In this document: positions 33,979 to 46,411 of the stretch, piece after piece | How positions within the stretch are numbered: the stretch's first letter is position 1 | How the letters are laid out: every line of letters begins with the position of its first letter | From: Phytopythium helicoides | Lineage: Eukaryota > Oomycota > Peronosporomycetes > Pythiales > Pythiaceae | Assembly: GCA_024867545.1 (NCBI GenBank) | Contig: JANFNE010000041.1 | Location: 310,001-374,000, forward strand | Direction: 5' to 3' | Length of the DNA stretch: 64,000 bases | The notes under the pieces: generated by a model | What the model saw: only the letters and a program-made list of their open reading frames with translations | The model's database searches: none | What the model was told of the DNA's origin: nothing | Program-made: the position numbers and the translations under genes

Positions 33979-34726
33979 CCTCAAGCGTCTTCGTGCGTGC
34001 CTAAGTTACGTATTTATGGGGTGTGTGCGAGGCCGCCGCCCGTCCTGCTCGGCCTCGCGGGAGTGTTCTCGGTCTATCTATTCCTCGGCTTGTGCCTGCC
34101 TGCGTGTTGCATACCCTCAGTGCTAGATAGCTTTCCCGATGTGGATCTGTATTCTGAATGCTGCATGAGGTAGAAAGCGTGTGCATGGCCGACTTCTAAT
34201 TTACACAATGAATGCGGTTCAAGAGTGCGCTCGCCACGTTGGGTATTATCAGGCGACAACTGCCGCGCCACGTGCATGTTCGTCACGAGTGTATCGACCT
34301 GGTTGACTCGGCCTTGAGTCACCGCCGTCACGGCGACATGAGTGGTCGGTAGCGCGCCTGGATGACTCATAGGCTGTTCCAGCAAGTCAGGCGTGCTGAT
34401 ACAATGAGGACTCCTCTCGACGACCGGTGGATCGAGGTCCTCCCTTTACGTTGCGCAAACACAAAGATCCAAACACCAAAGCGGTGCAAAGACTCTCAGA
34501 GCCCTCCGATACGGCAGATCCGCTTCAACACTCTTTCATTTCGTGATACGGCTCGCAGGTGGCGCCGCTCAAAAAGAACACGGACGCCACCCTATGACTT
34601 CGACGCCTCCTGGTGTCTCTCGTTCTCACCACCAAGCGCAGCGACAAGGATACTATCCCGCTTGGATGTATGTATACCCTTGGCGCACAGGACGCAGGCA
34701 GGCTAGCATACGCACTAGCTGTACGT
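33979..34726. other. Intergenic region between convergent genes
   Basis: About 750 bp of 3' flank lie between the Cys-motif gene and PSMA3. Short frames occur on both strands but none has codon bias or a domain. I see no other feature. Confidence 0.45.
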
Positions 34727-35859
34727 CTACTCGTCGTCGTCGTCGTCGTCGTCCGCCATCTCGTCGTCCTGGATTGACTGGATGGCCCACGCGTTCGCCT
34801 CATCACGCAGCGAATCGGGCACGAGGTGGTGCTCCCACTTGGTCTCGTCGCCGATCCAGCTCAGCTCAAGCTCAAACGGGTGTCGAACCTCGTCGTGCAG
34901 AGTGTGCAGGCTGCACAATGCCATACCAGGTTAGTTAAAAGTTCGATAGTCACCAAGGCCGATAAAGGAACTTACATCTTTGCAACGTATTTCATAGCCT
35001 CGCGGCAAGGCATGTCGAACAGCTTGTACTTTTCGATCTCTGTCTTAGCCGCCTGCTGGCCCTTGCCAATCGCGCAACCGCGGTAGCTCTGTTGATCATC
35101 CCGGCGTGTAGACACAATTTGTTAGCTACACACAAGAAAATGCTACCCTGCTAAATGGTTTTCAACCGACGTACGTAAGTGACACCCGAGGGTTCAACCA
35201 GGTACAGGCTGGGCTTCTTCTCGTCATGGTCGTATCCGGCAAGCATGATGGCCGTACCGAACGGACGGATGGAGCCGTACAGCGTGTAGTAGTGCACAAA
35301 CTGGCCCATGCGGTCCGCGAGCACGTGAGGCGGGATCGGGCCGCCGTAGTTCTTCCTGTAGTTGAGCGCCTCCTCGCGTGCACGGTTCACCAGCTGCCGG
35401 CCGTCTGCGACCAGTCCGGCCATCGACTGCAGCGTTCAACAGCAATAGAGCTCGTTAGATCCACGCATTCACTGCAAGTGCTAGTGGCGCAGCAAGAGCG
35501 CACCAGGCCGACGTGGCGGTCAATGGCGTAGATGCGGCGGTGCGTGCCGGGCACGAGCATCTTGGAGAGCAGCGTCTTCTCCACGCCCATGATGATGCCG
35601 TCCGAGCACTTGATGCCAATCGTGGTGCTGTGGTCGACCAGCTCTTGTTAGAGCTCACTCGATACACAGAGCCCAGACACCAAACGCACCCGCTGTTCTC
35701 CACCGCCTTCTGAGCGTACTCAACCTGGAAGATGCGGCCCTCAGGGGAGAACGTCCCGGCCGAGTAGTCGTACTGCAAGCAGGCTGGACGTCAGCTCACC
35801 CGCCTCACGCCCCACCGCGTCAAGTAAGCCCCGCGTACACCCGCGCCCGTGCTGCTCAT
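34727..35859 (-). CDS. PSMA3: 20S proteasome subunit alpha type-3 (alpha7)
   Basis: Six exons (35839-35859, 35690-35772, 35504-35627, 35175-35426, 34976-35088, 34727-34910) join in frame to 258 residues, close to the 255 of the human protein. The N terminus [20 protein letters not shown] and [12 protein letters not shown] is the alpha-ring signature. Later conserved parts are [62 protein letters not shown] and FELELSWIG. The first exon has only seven codons. The C terminus is a run of Asp and Glu, as in eukaryotic alpha7, encoded by a (GTC)n-like repeat on the plus strand. The subunit is structural, forming part of the outer ring and gate of the proteasome. Confidence 0.96.
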
Positions 35860-36142
35860 GATTGCCTCGTGCTGCACACCAAACGCGTCAGTCTCTCGGC
35901 CGTAACTTTTGCTCCCAGAAGCTCCCAGAGGCTCCCGACACCGCTATGGGCGCAGCAGAGCGTCCGCTTCGCGTTGACACAGCGGCCTCCGCCCCCAAGC
36001 GCCTCCACAGAGCCGCAGCCAGCGCGCAGACGCACCTCAAGAGTCCAGGATCTGCTCTCTCGCCCCAACAAAGATCCTCTCGTTTGCCAGCTTCCCCCCT
36101 TCTCGGATCCTCGTGGACACCGTAGCCTTCCGACTAAGTGCG

Positions 36143-36226
36143 CCAATACTGAATATCAGCCAATGATACGCCTTTATTTCCGTATTTACCAGCCAATCCA
36201 ATCGCTCTATCGAGGTTGAAGCCAAT
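36143..36226. promoter_or_regulatory. Cluster of five CCAAT boxes near PSMA3 upstream region
   Basis: CCAAT occurs on the plus strand at 36143-36147, 36160-36164, 36193-36197, 36198-36202 and 36222-36226. They lie 280-370 bp upstream of the PSMA3 start (inverted relative to it) and immediately after the VWA8 stop. They probably belong to the PSMA3 promoter. Confidence 0.5.
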
Positions 36227-36235
36227 GCATCGACG

Positions 36236-39200
36236 TCAAGCGCGGAACGCGGCCGAGAAGATGCGCTGCAGGGTCCGAGGCAGCATCGCGGTGTCGAGGC
36301 ACACGTGGCCGCGGCCCGCAGGCAGCTGGTCCTTGATCCGCTCCGCCTCGTCGGCTAGCGACGCGATGAAGATGGCGTGCGCCTTGACGCGACCGTCGGC
36401 CGCGAGCATCTCGCCGACGCGGGCTGGGCGGATGCCGTAGCGCTCGAGGTTCGCGTCACTCACCACCAGGACGTAGTAATCGTCGCCTTCGCGCTCGACC
36501 ACGCGCTTCACACCGCGCGCAATTGCCTCCACAGTGTAGTCTCCGCTTGCGCAGTACTGCGTGTGCGCCGCCATCTTCTGCAGCACCTTGAGTCGCTGCT
36601 TGCGATCGATAGGCGGCGCGCCAAAGTCGACGAATGGGATCTCGGGAGAGTCCCCGCTGTGTCCCACGATCGCGTACTCGAGAGTCTTGTCAAACCCCGC
36701 GAAGCTCTCCATGATCATGAGCGAAGTCTCCAGCATGCGCTCAAGACGGCCGTCCTGACCATTGAATCGGTACATGCTGCCGCTCACATCCATCACAAAC
36801 AGAAGGCGCTTGGGCAGCCGACTCTGTGCTCGCGTCGCAAACGGCGAATCACTCTGTCCGCGGCGCTTGAAGACGAGACGTTCACCCGCGACACCATCTA
36901 CAAGCTTCGAGTCGTCTAGCTCGCCGCTCGACTGGTGCTTCAACCATGTGCGCTCATGCTCCACGGATTCGAGGTTGGCCAAGATAGCGCGTAACTGCGC
37001 GATCTCGGGCTCCACTCGATCGGCATAGTTTTGGTACGTCGCCCACTCGCGGTCGCTCATGTCGATTTCTTCGAGGCGAGCTGCTAGCGCTTCCTCTGCC
37101 ATCGCGCGCGCTCGAGCACGAGTGGCTTCCGACACTTCGTCTTTCTTCTCTTGCGAGACCTGACGCACTGGGTGCCCCTTGTCTAGACGGTATGGACCTC
37201 CTCGGCCGCCGAGTCCAGCTGTGTCGGAACCACCAGTGCCACCTGCCCACGTGTTACCTCCGACGTGCGGCTCATTCTTTGGGTCTTCCTTCCCGTACTT
37301 TGGCTTGTCCAACCCCGTTCGTGGCGTCGACTTCAGCGGCTTCCCATTCACTTTCAGCTCTAAAGAGCCTGGCCGTGGTTGTAGACTGGTCTCAGAGAAC
37401 CCGACCAGTTGCTTCCACAAATCGAGCTCGTGAGCTAGTGCGGCTTGATCAAACTCCCAGATTCGAACTTGACCATCTTCTTGAAGAGTAATCGTGTGGT
37501 TCGTGTGATGTAGCTTGGAAACACCAACAACTTGTGCAGGCTGAAGATCAGTTTCTTGACCTGGACTCCGGGTATCAACGGTAACAGTCCTTGTTGTCTG
37601 ATCATGAGGCGAAGTTAGTTCCAGGTCGATATTTGTGTCTTCCAGCGTTGAACTCGAGCTGACTAGATACCCACCACTCCACCAAGCGCGGCTGATTCCA
37701 TTGCGCACAGCCTCACGAAGCCGACTTTCAACTCGAGCTTCATCTTGAATGACAGACTGTAAGAAGGCCTCGCGATGAACGCCGAAAGCTTGAATGGTTG
37801 TCGCGCCTCCAGCAAATCGCGTCTCTTGCGTGTTGGCCAAAGTGCTGTCGATGTCTGCTCTCTTAAGTACAAACTCATTTTCATCCACGCGCTGGAGCGA
37901 ATGAACACTGGTGTCATCGGGCGTTCGGAGAAGCCACTCATTTTTTCCAATCCGCTGGACACTGGTCAGCTCTTGCAGCGGTTCTTCAAGACCAAAGTGG
38001 TCGCTTCCGAGATCCATCGAGTAGAACTTGTTTGAGTGGATGTCCAATAGCTGGAAGACACTGCCACCATGCTGGAATCTGATCAAGAGACCATCGTCGC
38101 TTGAGTCGTCTGTAACCAGCTCCCACGGGGATGATGATGCATTGCCACTACCACTAAACCACTTCGCAAACGGGTGCGCCTTTGCTGGTCCTTTCGTAGC
38201 CTGTTGGTGTACTTGCCCATCTAATGCTCCATCGGGGAGGCTGATGATTTTTGCACGGCCATCTGCATTTTGCTTCGGATCTATGAGAATGGTCAAGCCT
38301 GTAGGAGTTTGTTGTATTGTCAGCTTCGATGCTACACATTCAGAATTACAGCGCAGTTTCCTACCTGACGAAGGGATAAAAACAGCGAGTTCTTCTTCGC
38401 TCGCAAGATTTACCAGCACCGGGTTCGACTCGTGCCCCATGAAGTTATTTTCTAGTTCTAGAACCTGGCAAACTCTGCTCATTTTGATTTCGCATCAGCT
38501 CTCGTCGTACCATATATTGGGCAGAACACTCACCTCTCGGTGTTCCCCTCGATGTTCGAAAAACTGTGGACTCCCATGGGCTTTCTTGTCAATACTGCCA
38601 TGATACAAGACGCGATGAGTAAAACACCAGTTCAACTACCACTCCTGCCGATAAACATACCGTGAACGGAGTCATCAGGGAAAACAGCTAGTGCGTGCGC
38701 CGCTTGGCTTCGATGACTCCGCATCGGGACACGAAACGATGCAAGCTCCTCTGTGAACTGCTGCAAACGATGCTGCTGCACGGTAAAGCTGCGCTTTGTC
38801 GGTGGGTCCAGCCAGATTTGCCGGCGGGTCAGCTGCGATGCGAACAAGTGCGTCGGTTGGTCTTTCTTTTTTCTACCCCTTTTGTGCAGGATGTCTTCGA
38901 ACGAGATGCGAATAGTGCTTTCTGGATTCCAATGCCATTTTTCGGTCGACTGCGGTGGTGGTAGAGCCTTTGGCTTTGCAAGCATCACACTGACTTGAAA
39001 TTCCTCGCCTGATGCAGACAGCGGGATACCATGGCTGGAACAATGGCAAATGCACACAAACATCGAACAAGCATAACAGTAAGTATCATTGAGTTGTAGC
39101 ATTGCAGCCTGTGAGATGCATGCACATCTAAGCCAATCCGTTTCTAGGCGGATTGAGGGAGTGGACAACACAAATTAAATGAATACACTTTTCCGACTCC

Positions 39201-42200
39201 CCTCACGGCCGTTTTTTTTTTTACAAAACTCCGTACCTGAGAAACACTTCTGATAGTTGGCGGCGCATGTTCGGATCATAGGCATCGAATGCCAACACAT
39301 TTTCCTATGACACATCCGAATGTTTAGTGTGTTGGCAATGGGTGTGGCAATGCAGGGTAACATACCAATACGGCCGTGATACCATCATCCGGAAACTTTT
39401 CAAGGTGCTTCGCCACAGCAACGGCCTCACGTGTCGAGTAGGGATACGTGATGATTCCTTGCTCCACCAATTCACGTAGCTCAGCAAATGCGCGGCAGAG
39501 GCGACGGAGGATATCACTTGGGACTGTCGGGGCGTAAGCTCGAAGCAGCTCGAGCTCGGAATCCTCGTCCGGATTATCGATGGCGCTAAGTAAGTATCAA
39601 ACATTCACAAGTGAGACACCGTCATCCGTATACCGCAAACTCTACGAGCATTGAAGCGTACTGGCTTGCGAAGATGTCGCCGATCTCGCGGAAGAAGTTG
39701 TTGCCCAAAAACGGGAAACCCGGGCGGTTTGCTAGAACCCACATTTGAAAGTTCGGATGCAACGGAATCACTTGATCGAGGTCATAATCTTCCAGTGCGA
39801 CCTTCGTAGGATCCACCAAACGCTTGCCGTTTCCCTAAAGAAAACAAATTCGTTAGAATGATCACCAGATTAGTTCAGGATCCATAAGTGTGTTACAGTC
39901 TTACCAACAACATCTCACCGTCTTCAATCAAACCCTTCAGCACGCAGACGACTTCTAGCGGTGCTTTGTCGGCTTCATCGACCACAAGCGTTCGGCCAGT
40001 TTTGGCAGCACGAACAAGAGGCGAATCTTCCCATGTGATCTTTCCGTCGACCAGGGTGGGAACTAATGTAAGCGTCTGTACTGTAGTCTACGAACGTGCG
40101 AGATATAAAAGGTCAGCTATAGAATTAAACGAGGTTATGAAGCCGCAGTACGCACATCACGATGAAGCTGGATGTATTCGCGTTCTTGCTGGAGCAGTTG
40201 GAGTAGTCTGTCGACAACCTTGTTCTTGCCAACTCCTTGGTTTCCAATTAGGAGCAAGTGCTTCTGCCCAGAAGCCACGTCCTGAAGCATGTTCTTCATG
40301 GTCGCCGTGTGCTTAGGGATATCGTAAAAGTGTGGCTGCGGGACAAGCTCCGGGTTTGTCGGCTGCTGAAGTGGATATGATACAGCTCCAATGAATAGGT
40401 GACCATCCTCTTGCTTGATCGAGGCGCTGTTTAGCGATGCATCTGATGTCACCTGAGACGAGGTTTCAGCTGGAACGTTGCAATCATCGAGCAGCGAATT
40501 CACTAAGCGTGTGCACGAAGCAGGTAAGAATTGCGTCAGCAATGTATCGTGCAGCTGCAAGCGCAAATCTTCGAGGGATTGATCTGGGTACGCGTTCAGG
40601 CGACGACAAACGCGAAGCAGCTGGCGAAGGGATAGTGTTAGGGATTGGTAATCTTGCTCGTTGCTGGTTTCCTTTATTTCCCGCAGCATTTCCGAAAACG
40701 ACAGCAGTGCTCTACGATGCGCAATAGTATTGTTAGGCACAATTCGCGAATTTCCAACTCCATTTTGGTACGTACTGGGAAGTTTTAGCTGGAAGATCCG
40801 GGTATAAGTGGCCGACGATCTCTTTGCACTCTTCGCGGCTGAGCTCCGGCAAATGGTGAAATGAAAACATGGCCATGCTCTCTGAGTTGAGCCAGGCTGA
40901 TGTCGACTCTTTTCCTGGAATCGTGGTGCCGGACTTCAAAGCAAACGGATCCGCTTCGGCGATTGCAATAATCCGGAATGATGGATGGATAGGGAACATG
41001 CGTGGTGTCATTAACTCTGTGGAGCCTTCGATATACTCTTCCCCTGCCGACATTTCCTTCATCATTGCATCGTACTTGGATTTTGGCAGCAGCTTGGTTC
41101 CGTCAGCCAAGTCGATTTCACGGTCTTGAATCAGTCGCTGAAGAACACCTAAACTGTCACTTCCGAGTCGATGGACACCATCGAGAATGGCAAGGTGTCC
41201 GTGTCGAGCAGCATGGATCAACGGACTGTCTTCCCATCGTGTATTACCGTTCGAGTCCGTTGCGCGACGTTGCAAAAGGTCCCGCGCCGTCATATCCTTG
41301 AAGAGACTGAACAGCTCGGTCGGGTACCCTAGACGGTAAGCGAACGATCTCACGAGATCGGATTTCCCGCTTCCCTTGGCTCCTAGCACGCACAAATCAC
41401 TACCTGCTGCATGATCTTGGATCATATCTGATACGATGGAGCGAAGTTTAGCAGTCTCGTAGTAGCCGCGCTTTGGTTCGCTTTGAAGTGATGCAGCTCC
41501 ACATGGAACTACCAGTTCGGCCATTTTGTTGCTTGATTTGCTACTGAAAGTAGCGATCGCCTCAGTAGAATCGGAGGATTCCTTGGTGACTCGCTCAATC
41601 GTGTATGTAGTCTGGTCCGGAAGATCAGAAGCGTACTTGGACAACACTCGGTCTAGAACGTTGCAGTTTGATGATGCCTTAACGCCTAGCACATCTTCCG
41701 TCACAGGGAAAACACGTCGGATGATATCGGAGACACTAGCATTGGGAAAATTCGCCAACACACGTGCAGAGTGCGTCAATGACAAATAGTCAAAGTGTGG
41801 CATGCGTTGGGTAGACGAGCTCGCATCCTGTGATGAGGCTTCGATAACATTCAAAGCTTCTCGAATACCAACAAGGCGTTCCAGCACCGAGATAGGTACG
41901 GATGGTGCAACCGCCAAGAGCGCCTCTAGTTGTGATCCGGGGGACGATGGACGAACGTTTCTGGCTTGGAATCGAGAGCGTAAAGGAGGATCCAGCGTTC
42001 GACCCGGATAGGGAGGAACAGGAAGACCCAGTGCAATCACTCGAAAGTCGCGATGCACACGAACCAGCTTTTGGGCGTCAAGGTCTTGCCGGGAGTACCC
42101 AGCCTCTAACAATGCATCGTAGCTAAACCATGCATCCGAATGAGTTTCGAGACGTCAATGGAAGATATTTCACAGCATACAAACGGTACCTCTCAGCCTT

Positions 42201-43183
42201 CATTAGAAACCTCCCATCGTCTAGTGACATTTCTCGATTCTCAAGGAGATTGTTAAGTGTCGGTAAGACATTTCGCTCCGCCTTTTCCAGACCTAACTCA
42301 GCAACACAAAAGTGATGAGCTTTGATAAGCGATTTGCATGCATCCTACAAGAGAGAGAGAGAGAGAGCACCATCGATGATCAGCACGCGTCCATTTATCG
42401 CTGCTCGAACAGGCGCTTGGTCCGTGAAAATGGCAGCGTTGTTGACAATTTCACGCCGCTATTAAAGTGCAAAAAGTGATGGTGAGATCGGCCGAGGATA
42501 CAATGCAGCACCGCAATCACACCTGCTTCAAGTCTGACTCGGTCGTGTCGGGTGAGATGGCAACATACTCGACTTCTTTGTTGAGAAGCTCGCAGAACTG
42601 CATCGACAGCAGCCGTCGAGATGCTCCTGGAGGGCTAAGCCATGCAGATTTTTTCATCAGTCAATCCAATGACAAACAAAAAAGCGAGCTCTCCAAAGCG
42701 TAGCACTTTACCCGATGAGGAACATGTCCTGTTGCAGCAGATCCTTCTGCAGCATCCATCGGAGATGTCCTAGCAGCTCCTGAATGAGCCGGCAATGAGC
42801 ATAAGCTTACGCCGCCTCCAGCGCACCAAATTACACTTCTCACCTGTGACATCGTCTGCGGCAGGTACCCGCGTGGCACCAGCCCGACCGTCTTCAATCG
42901 TCCATTCCACTCGTTCCGTCAGCGCTCCTTCTTTCAATTTACATGCGCAGCCTTCGCTCTACCTTTGCCGGCTCAACGGTGGCCACCACGCCGCCAATCT
43001 CTACCGTCCGCGCCTGCAAATCACCATCATCTCAGCCCTTTCCCCTCAAACCCGCTACTCGCGCGCAAACTTTCGCACCTCCGAGCCTGAGCCAGCGCCC
43101 GACGCCCATCGAGCGCTCAGCACACTCGGCCGCGCACCCAGCAGCCCCGCGCGCGGCCTCCAGTCGGCTGCGCGACGCAGCAT
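36236..43183 (-). CDS. VWA8: Mitochondrial AAA/VWA ATPase VWA8
   Basis: Sixteen exons join in frame to 1,931 residues (human about 1,900). Exon ends, 5' to 3': 43183-43079, 43013-42963, 42891-42844, 42779-42712, 42634-42523, 42458-42371, 42292-42190, 42122-40776, 40711-40156, 40087-39905, 39834-39662, 39585-39366, 39304-39237, 39034-38661, 38594-38534, 38474-36236. The first exon is Arg-rich without acids (MLRRAADWRPRAGLLGARPS), a mitochondrial presequence. Three dynein-like AAA modules follow. The first has a lysine-less Walker A (IGPPGASRR); the second and third are intact (LGAKGSGKSD; GNQGVGKNK, with Walker B VVDEADK). NRPGFPFLGNNFF and GGNTWAGGTGGSDTAGLGG are family hallmarks. The C terminus is a von Willebrand A domain with a complete MIDAS start, DVSGSMYRF. 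The ATG at 38482 is not a start but lies in an intron-exon junction. Function in the matrix is still poorly understood. Confidence 0.95.
42346..42368. repeat. GA dinucleotide microsatellite in VWA8 intron 6
   Basis: About eleven GA units sit in the intron, providing a CT tract close to the donor on the transcribed strand. Confidence 0.75.
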
Positions 43184-43444
43184 CTCGCTCCGTTGCCCTC
43201 GGATATGGACTTTCCGCTCCTTTGCCAATCAAACGGGATTCGGGCGTTGTAGTTGCTCTTTAGCTGCGTATTCGGGTTACAGAGCGCTGGATGGGGTACA
43301 CCTCACAGTTGGCGAGGGCCACCTGCCATTGCGTTTCCCGAGCACCGACTCAAGCTTGTCATCTGTCGGCATTCATCTGTCGGCATTCCAAGATCGGCCG
43401 CCACTCGACCACCCCGCGTTCCTCCGCTCTTCCCTCGCGACGCC
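43184..43444. promoter_or_regulatory. Divergent promoter between VWA8 and adenylate kinase
   Basis: This 261 bp spacer contains a CCAAT box at 43225-43229 and a 14 bp unit repeated twice in tandem (43360-43387, unit CATCTGTCGGCATT). It must drive both genes, which encode a mitochondrial ATPase and an adenylate kinase. Confidence 0.5.
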
Positions 43445-44671
43445 ATGCAGCGCGCAGCCCTGAGCACGGCCTCCAAGGCCTCGCCGAGCCTCCGGATTAT
43501 GTTCCTGGGCGCGCCAGGCGCAGGCAAGGGCACGTACGCGGGCCGCATTGCTCCCATGCTCGACATCCCAACCATCTCGACCGGCGACCTCGTGCGTTAC
43601 GAGATCAAGAATAACACGTCGCTCGGCGAGAAGATCAAGGTGCATAGTGTCCGGAGGGAGTGTCGCTGTTGCCGTGCTCACATGGTGCGCGTGGTCGGCA
43701 GGACTACAACAACCGCGGCGCGCTGGTTCCGGACGAGATCATCATGGACATGGTACGGGGGATAAACTTTCGCACTAACCTTGTGGCATTGTAGACGGAT
43801 TGCACTAACCAAGCGTGAATATGGGCCAGGTTGACAAGCGCTTGGCGCTCGACGATGCCAAGAAGGGCTTCATTCTTGTACGTCACCTGCGCTGCAAGTG
43901 CCTAAACCTCGTAGACGCAAAGGTTCACTTGGCAAACGATGCTCTATTGACCAGGATGGGTTTCCTCGCAACGTCCCGCAAGCTGAAGCTTTCCAGAAGG
44001 TAGTGCTTGCATCCATGTGATGCACTTGTATGAAGCCCTGCATACTAACTCTGGAGCCTCACACAGGTGTCGGAGCTCGACCTCGTCGTGAACATTGACC
44101 TTCCGCAGTGGATTCTGAGTGACAAGATCAGCGGCCGCCGGTTTGTCATCCTTCTTCAATCTTGCAATAGCTTTTGATCGAGTGCTAAGCTGCGAATTGG
44201 CGCTGCGTGCAGGGTGTGCACCAAGTGCGGTGGTGGGTACAACGTCGCGTTCATCAACTCAGGCGAGTACTATATGCCGCCGCTTCTCCCAAAGGTTGAG
44301 GGAATCTGCGACTCGTGCGGCACTCCTTCGCTCGTCCAGCGCCACGACGACACACCTGAAGTGGTCAAGCAGCGGTGCGTGCCTTGATATTGTCGATTAT
44401 GTTATCTCTTGGAATTGTGATGACTTACTGGTATCATTGAATATATCTTCGCAGCCTGGAGGTGTACAATGAAGAGACGGCGCCGCTGATCGACTTCTAC
44501 ACCAATGTTGGTAAGTCCTGCGATGTCCGAGCATGTCGTCGCCATGCTAAAGGCTAACATTACAAACCTGGCACGCGCATCGCAGGATGCCTCCGCACTT
44601 TCGAGGTCAAGAAGGGTCTTGCAGACCTCGACAAGCTCGTGGATCTGATCAAGACGGAGCTGGAGGTGTAA
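43445..44671 (+). CDS. Adenylate kinase with zinc-type LID
   Basis: Eight exons (43445-43639, 43702-43752, 43830-43877, 43955-43999, 44067-44140, 44213-44374, 44455-44510, 44586-44671) join in frame to 238 residues. The P-loop is FLGAPGAGKGTYAGR, followed by PTISTGDLVRYEI for AMP binding, and DGFPRNVPQAEAF. The LID carries CTKCGGGYN and CDSCG, a four-cysteine metal site of the bacterial and organellar type that animal AK2/AK3 lack. The protein interconverts ATP plus AMP with two ADP. About 17 residues precede the P-loop strand (MQRAALSTASKASPSL); they are basic and hydroxylated, so mitochondrial import is plausible but not proven. It is divergent from VWA8. Confidence 0.93.
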
Positions 44672-45226
44672 GAGCTCGTCAAGCGCTGCCCCAAAATTTC
44701 TCTATCAGAGCCGAGCCTTTCGCTTCTCCGTGCATCTCCGCTGCAGAAAGAGCTCCGCGGCGAGTTTTGTCGTTGTGCGTTTTAAAACTCGGTGGTTGTG
44801 CCCGCATAAGGGAATGGATTCAGACGCACTGTCACGACACATGTAGCTGTCGCGTCTGCTTGGAAAGTGGAAGCCGGCGTGCAGTCCCGGTCCCAAAGGA
44901 GCGTGGAGTGGCGACTAGGAAAAGTGGATCCTTCACCGCATAGAAGCGAACACGTTCCATGCAGGGGGGAGATGGCGTCCCGCCAAGCGGCAGCCGTCGT
45001 TCGCCATGCAGGGAGCATGCCAGCGCCATCTCCTCTAGTGACGTACGTGGCGGGACGATTTGTCTGGTGCGGCCTCGATGACGCAACGCCTCGGCTTGAA
45101 GCTCCAAGTTCAACAAATCATCCATGCTCTCCAACTGTGCGGTTTACGTTACTCTCGGATGGTGTAGCCCACACCATTCGTACCCTTCTTCCGTTTGACG
45201 TCAAACCCGCCGACGCCAACGACCTC
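44672..45226. other. Spacer between adenylate kinase and the DGAT2-family gene
   Basis: The frame of the acyltransferase stays open upstream to 44867, with another ATG at 44972, but codon use there is unlike the gene proper. It is read here as 5' untranslated region and promoter. Confidence 0.4.
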
Positions 45227-46291
45227 ATGGCGGAACTGCAGGCGGGAAAGCAGCGCGCGTGGCCGCTGGCGCTGGCCGTGGGCGCCGCCGTGCTGGCGGT
45301 GAGCGTTGCGCTGGGGCTGAGCGCGCGCCTGACGCTGGTGGCCGCGTGCGTGGGCGCGTACCTGCCGTCGTTCCTGGACGGCGCCGAGTTCTCGGGCGAG
45401 CGCTACTGGCCGGCCTTCGCGGCCTTCACCAGGCGCTACATCTACAAGATCCCGGCCACGATCGAGTACGAGGCGCCTGTGGACGCTGACAAGCAGTACA
45501 TCTTCTGCTCCCACCCGCATGGGCTTACGTCCGCGCACCATGGGCTACTGCTCTCGGGCGCCTCGCAGCCGTGTACGTCGCTGGCCGTTCCGCTTGCAAT
45601 GGGAGCCCAACCAAGTGCTGACCACCGTCTTGCAGCGTTCCACGAGATGATCCCCATGAGCAACCGCCGGCACCTGGCAGCATCAGTCTGCTTCCGCATC
45701 CCGTTCTACCGCGAGTACCTGCTTTGGCTGGGCTGTGTCGACGCTAGTCGCAGCGTTGCAACCAAGGTGAAGATTGCAAGATTGACGGCTTGGGGAACGT
45801 CGACTCACTTTCGACATCTTTGACTACAGATGCTCAAGTCGGGCAAGAGCATCGTGATCCTGGTGGGAGGAATCGCCGAGCAGATGCTCTCGGAGCGCGG
45901 CGATCACACCATCTACGTCAAGAAGCGCAAGGGCCACATCCGCCTGGCGCTGCAGTACGGCATCCCCATCGTGCCTGGCTATGCGTTCGGCGAGAATGAC
46001 CTGTACACGCACTCGGGGCTGTGGCTGTCGTTCCGCCGCGCTGTCGCCAAGCGTTTCTCGTTCGCCATCCTCATTGGCCATGGAGACTCCAAGTGGCTGC
46101 CGTTCTTCCCGCACGAAGGCGTGGCCATTAATCAGGTGTTTGGAAAGCCCATTGAGGTCGAGCGTACGCTTGAACCCACGGCTGAGGACATTGAGAAGCT
46201 CCACGAAAAGTATGTGAGCGAACTCGTGCGCTTGTTCGACACGTACAAGGAGAAGTACGGCTACAAGGACGCCACGATCAAGGTTGTCTAG
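45227..46291 (+). CDS. DGAT2/MGAT-family acyltransferase
   Basis: Three exons (45227-45572, 45636-45766, 45830-46291) give 312 residues. The N terminus has a hydrophobic hairpin (WPLALAVGAAVLAVSVALGL and LTLVAACVGAYLP), placing it in the ER membrane. The family motif HPHG appears in YIFCSHPHGLTSAHHG. Later signatures are GCVDASR, IVILVGGIAEQML, KRKGHIRLALQYGIPIVPGY and FGKPIEV. Enzymes of this family esterify acyl-CoA to diacylglycerol, monoacylglycerol or wax alcohols; the substrate cannot be told from sequence. The first intron (63 bp, GTACGT donor, CTGAC branch-like site) is a multiple of three with no stop, so retention would insert 21 residues. An alternative start at 44972 would add 85 residues. 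Confidence 0.88.
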
Positions 46292-46411
46292 TTCGATTGA
46301 GGTGAGAAAAGGAAAATAACATCGGGCGGGGAACATGCAAACTTCTTGATGCAGCTGCTTTGATATCGAGAGGGTAGAAACCATTCCCATTGCATCACTT
46401 TGAGGCATCGC

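Noticed and set aside
38475..38482. ATG at 38482 as the start of a separate 748-residue VWA protein
   Set aside because: It lies inside an intron, just before an acceptor; splicing there joins the VWA domain to the upstream AAA modules in frame, as in known VWA8.
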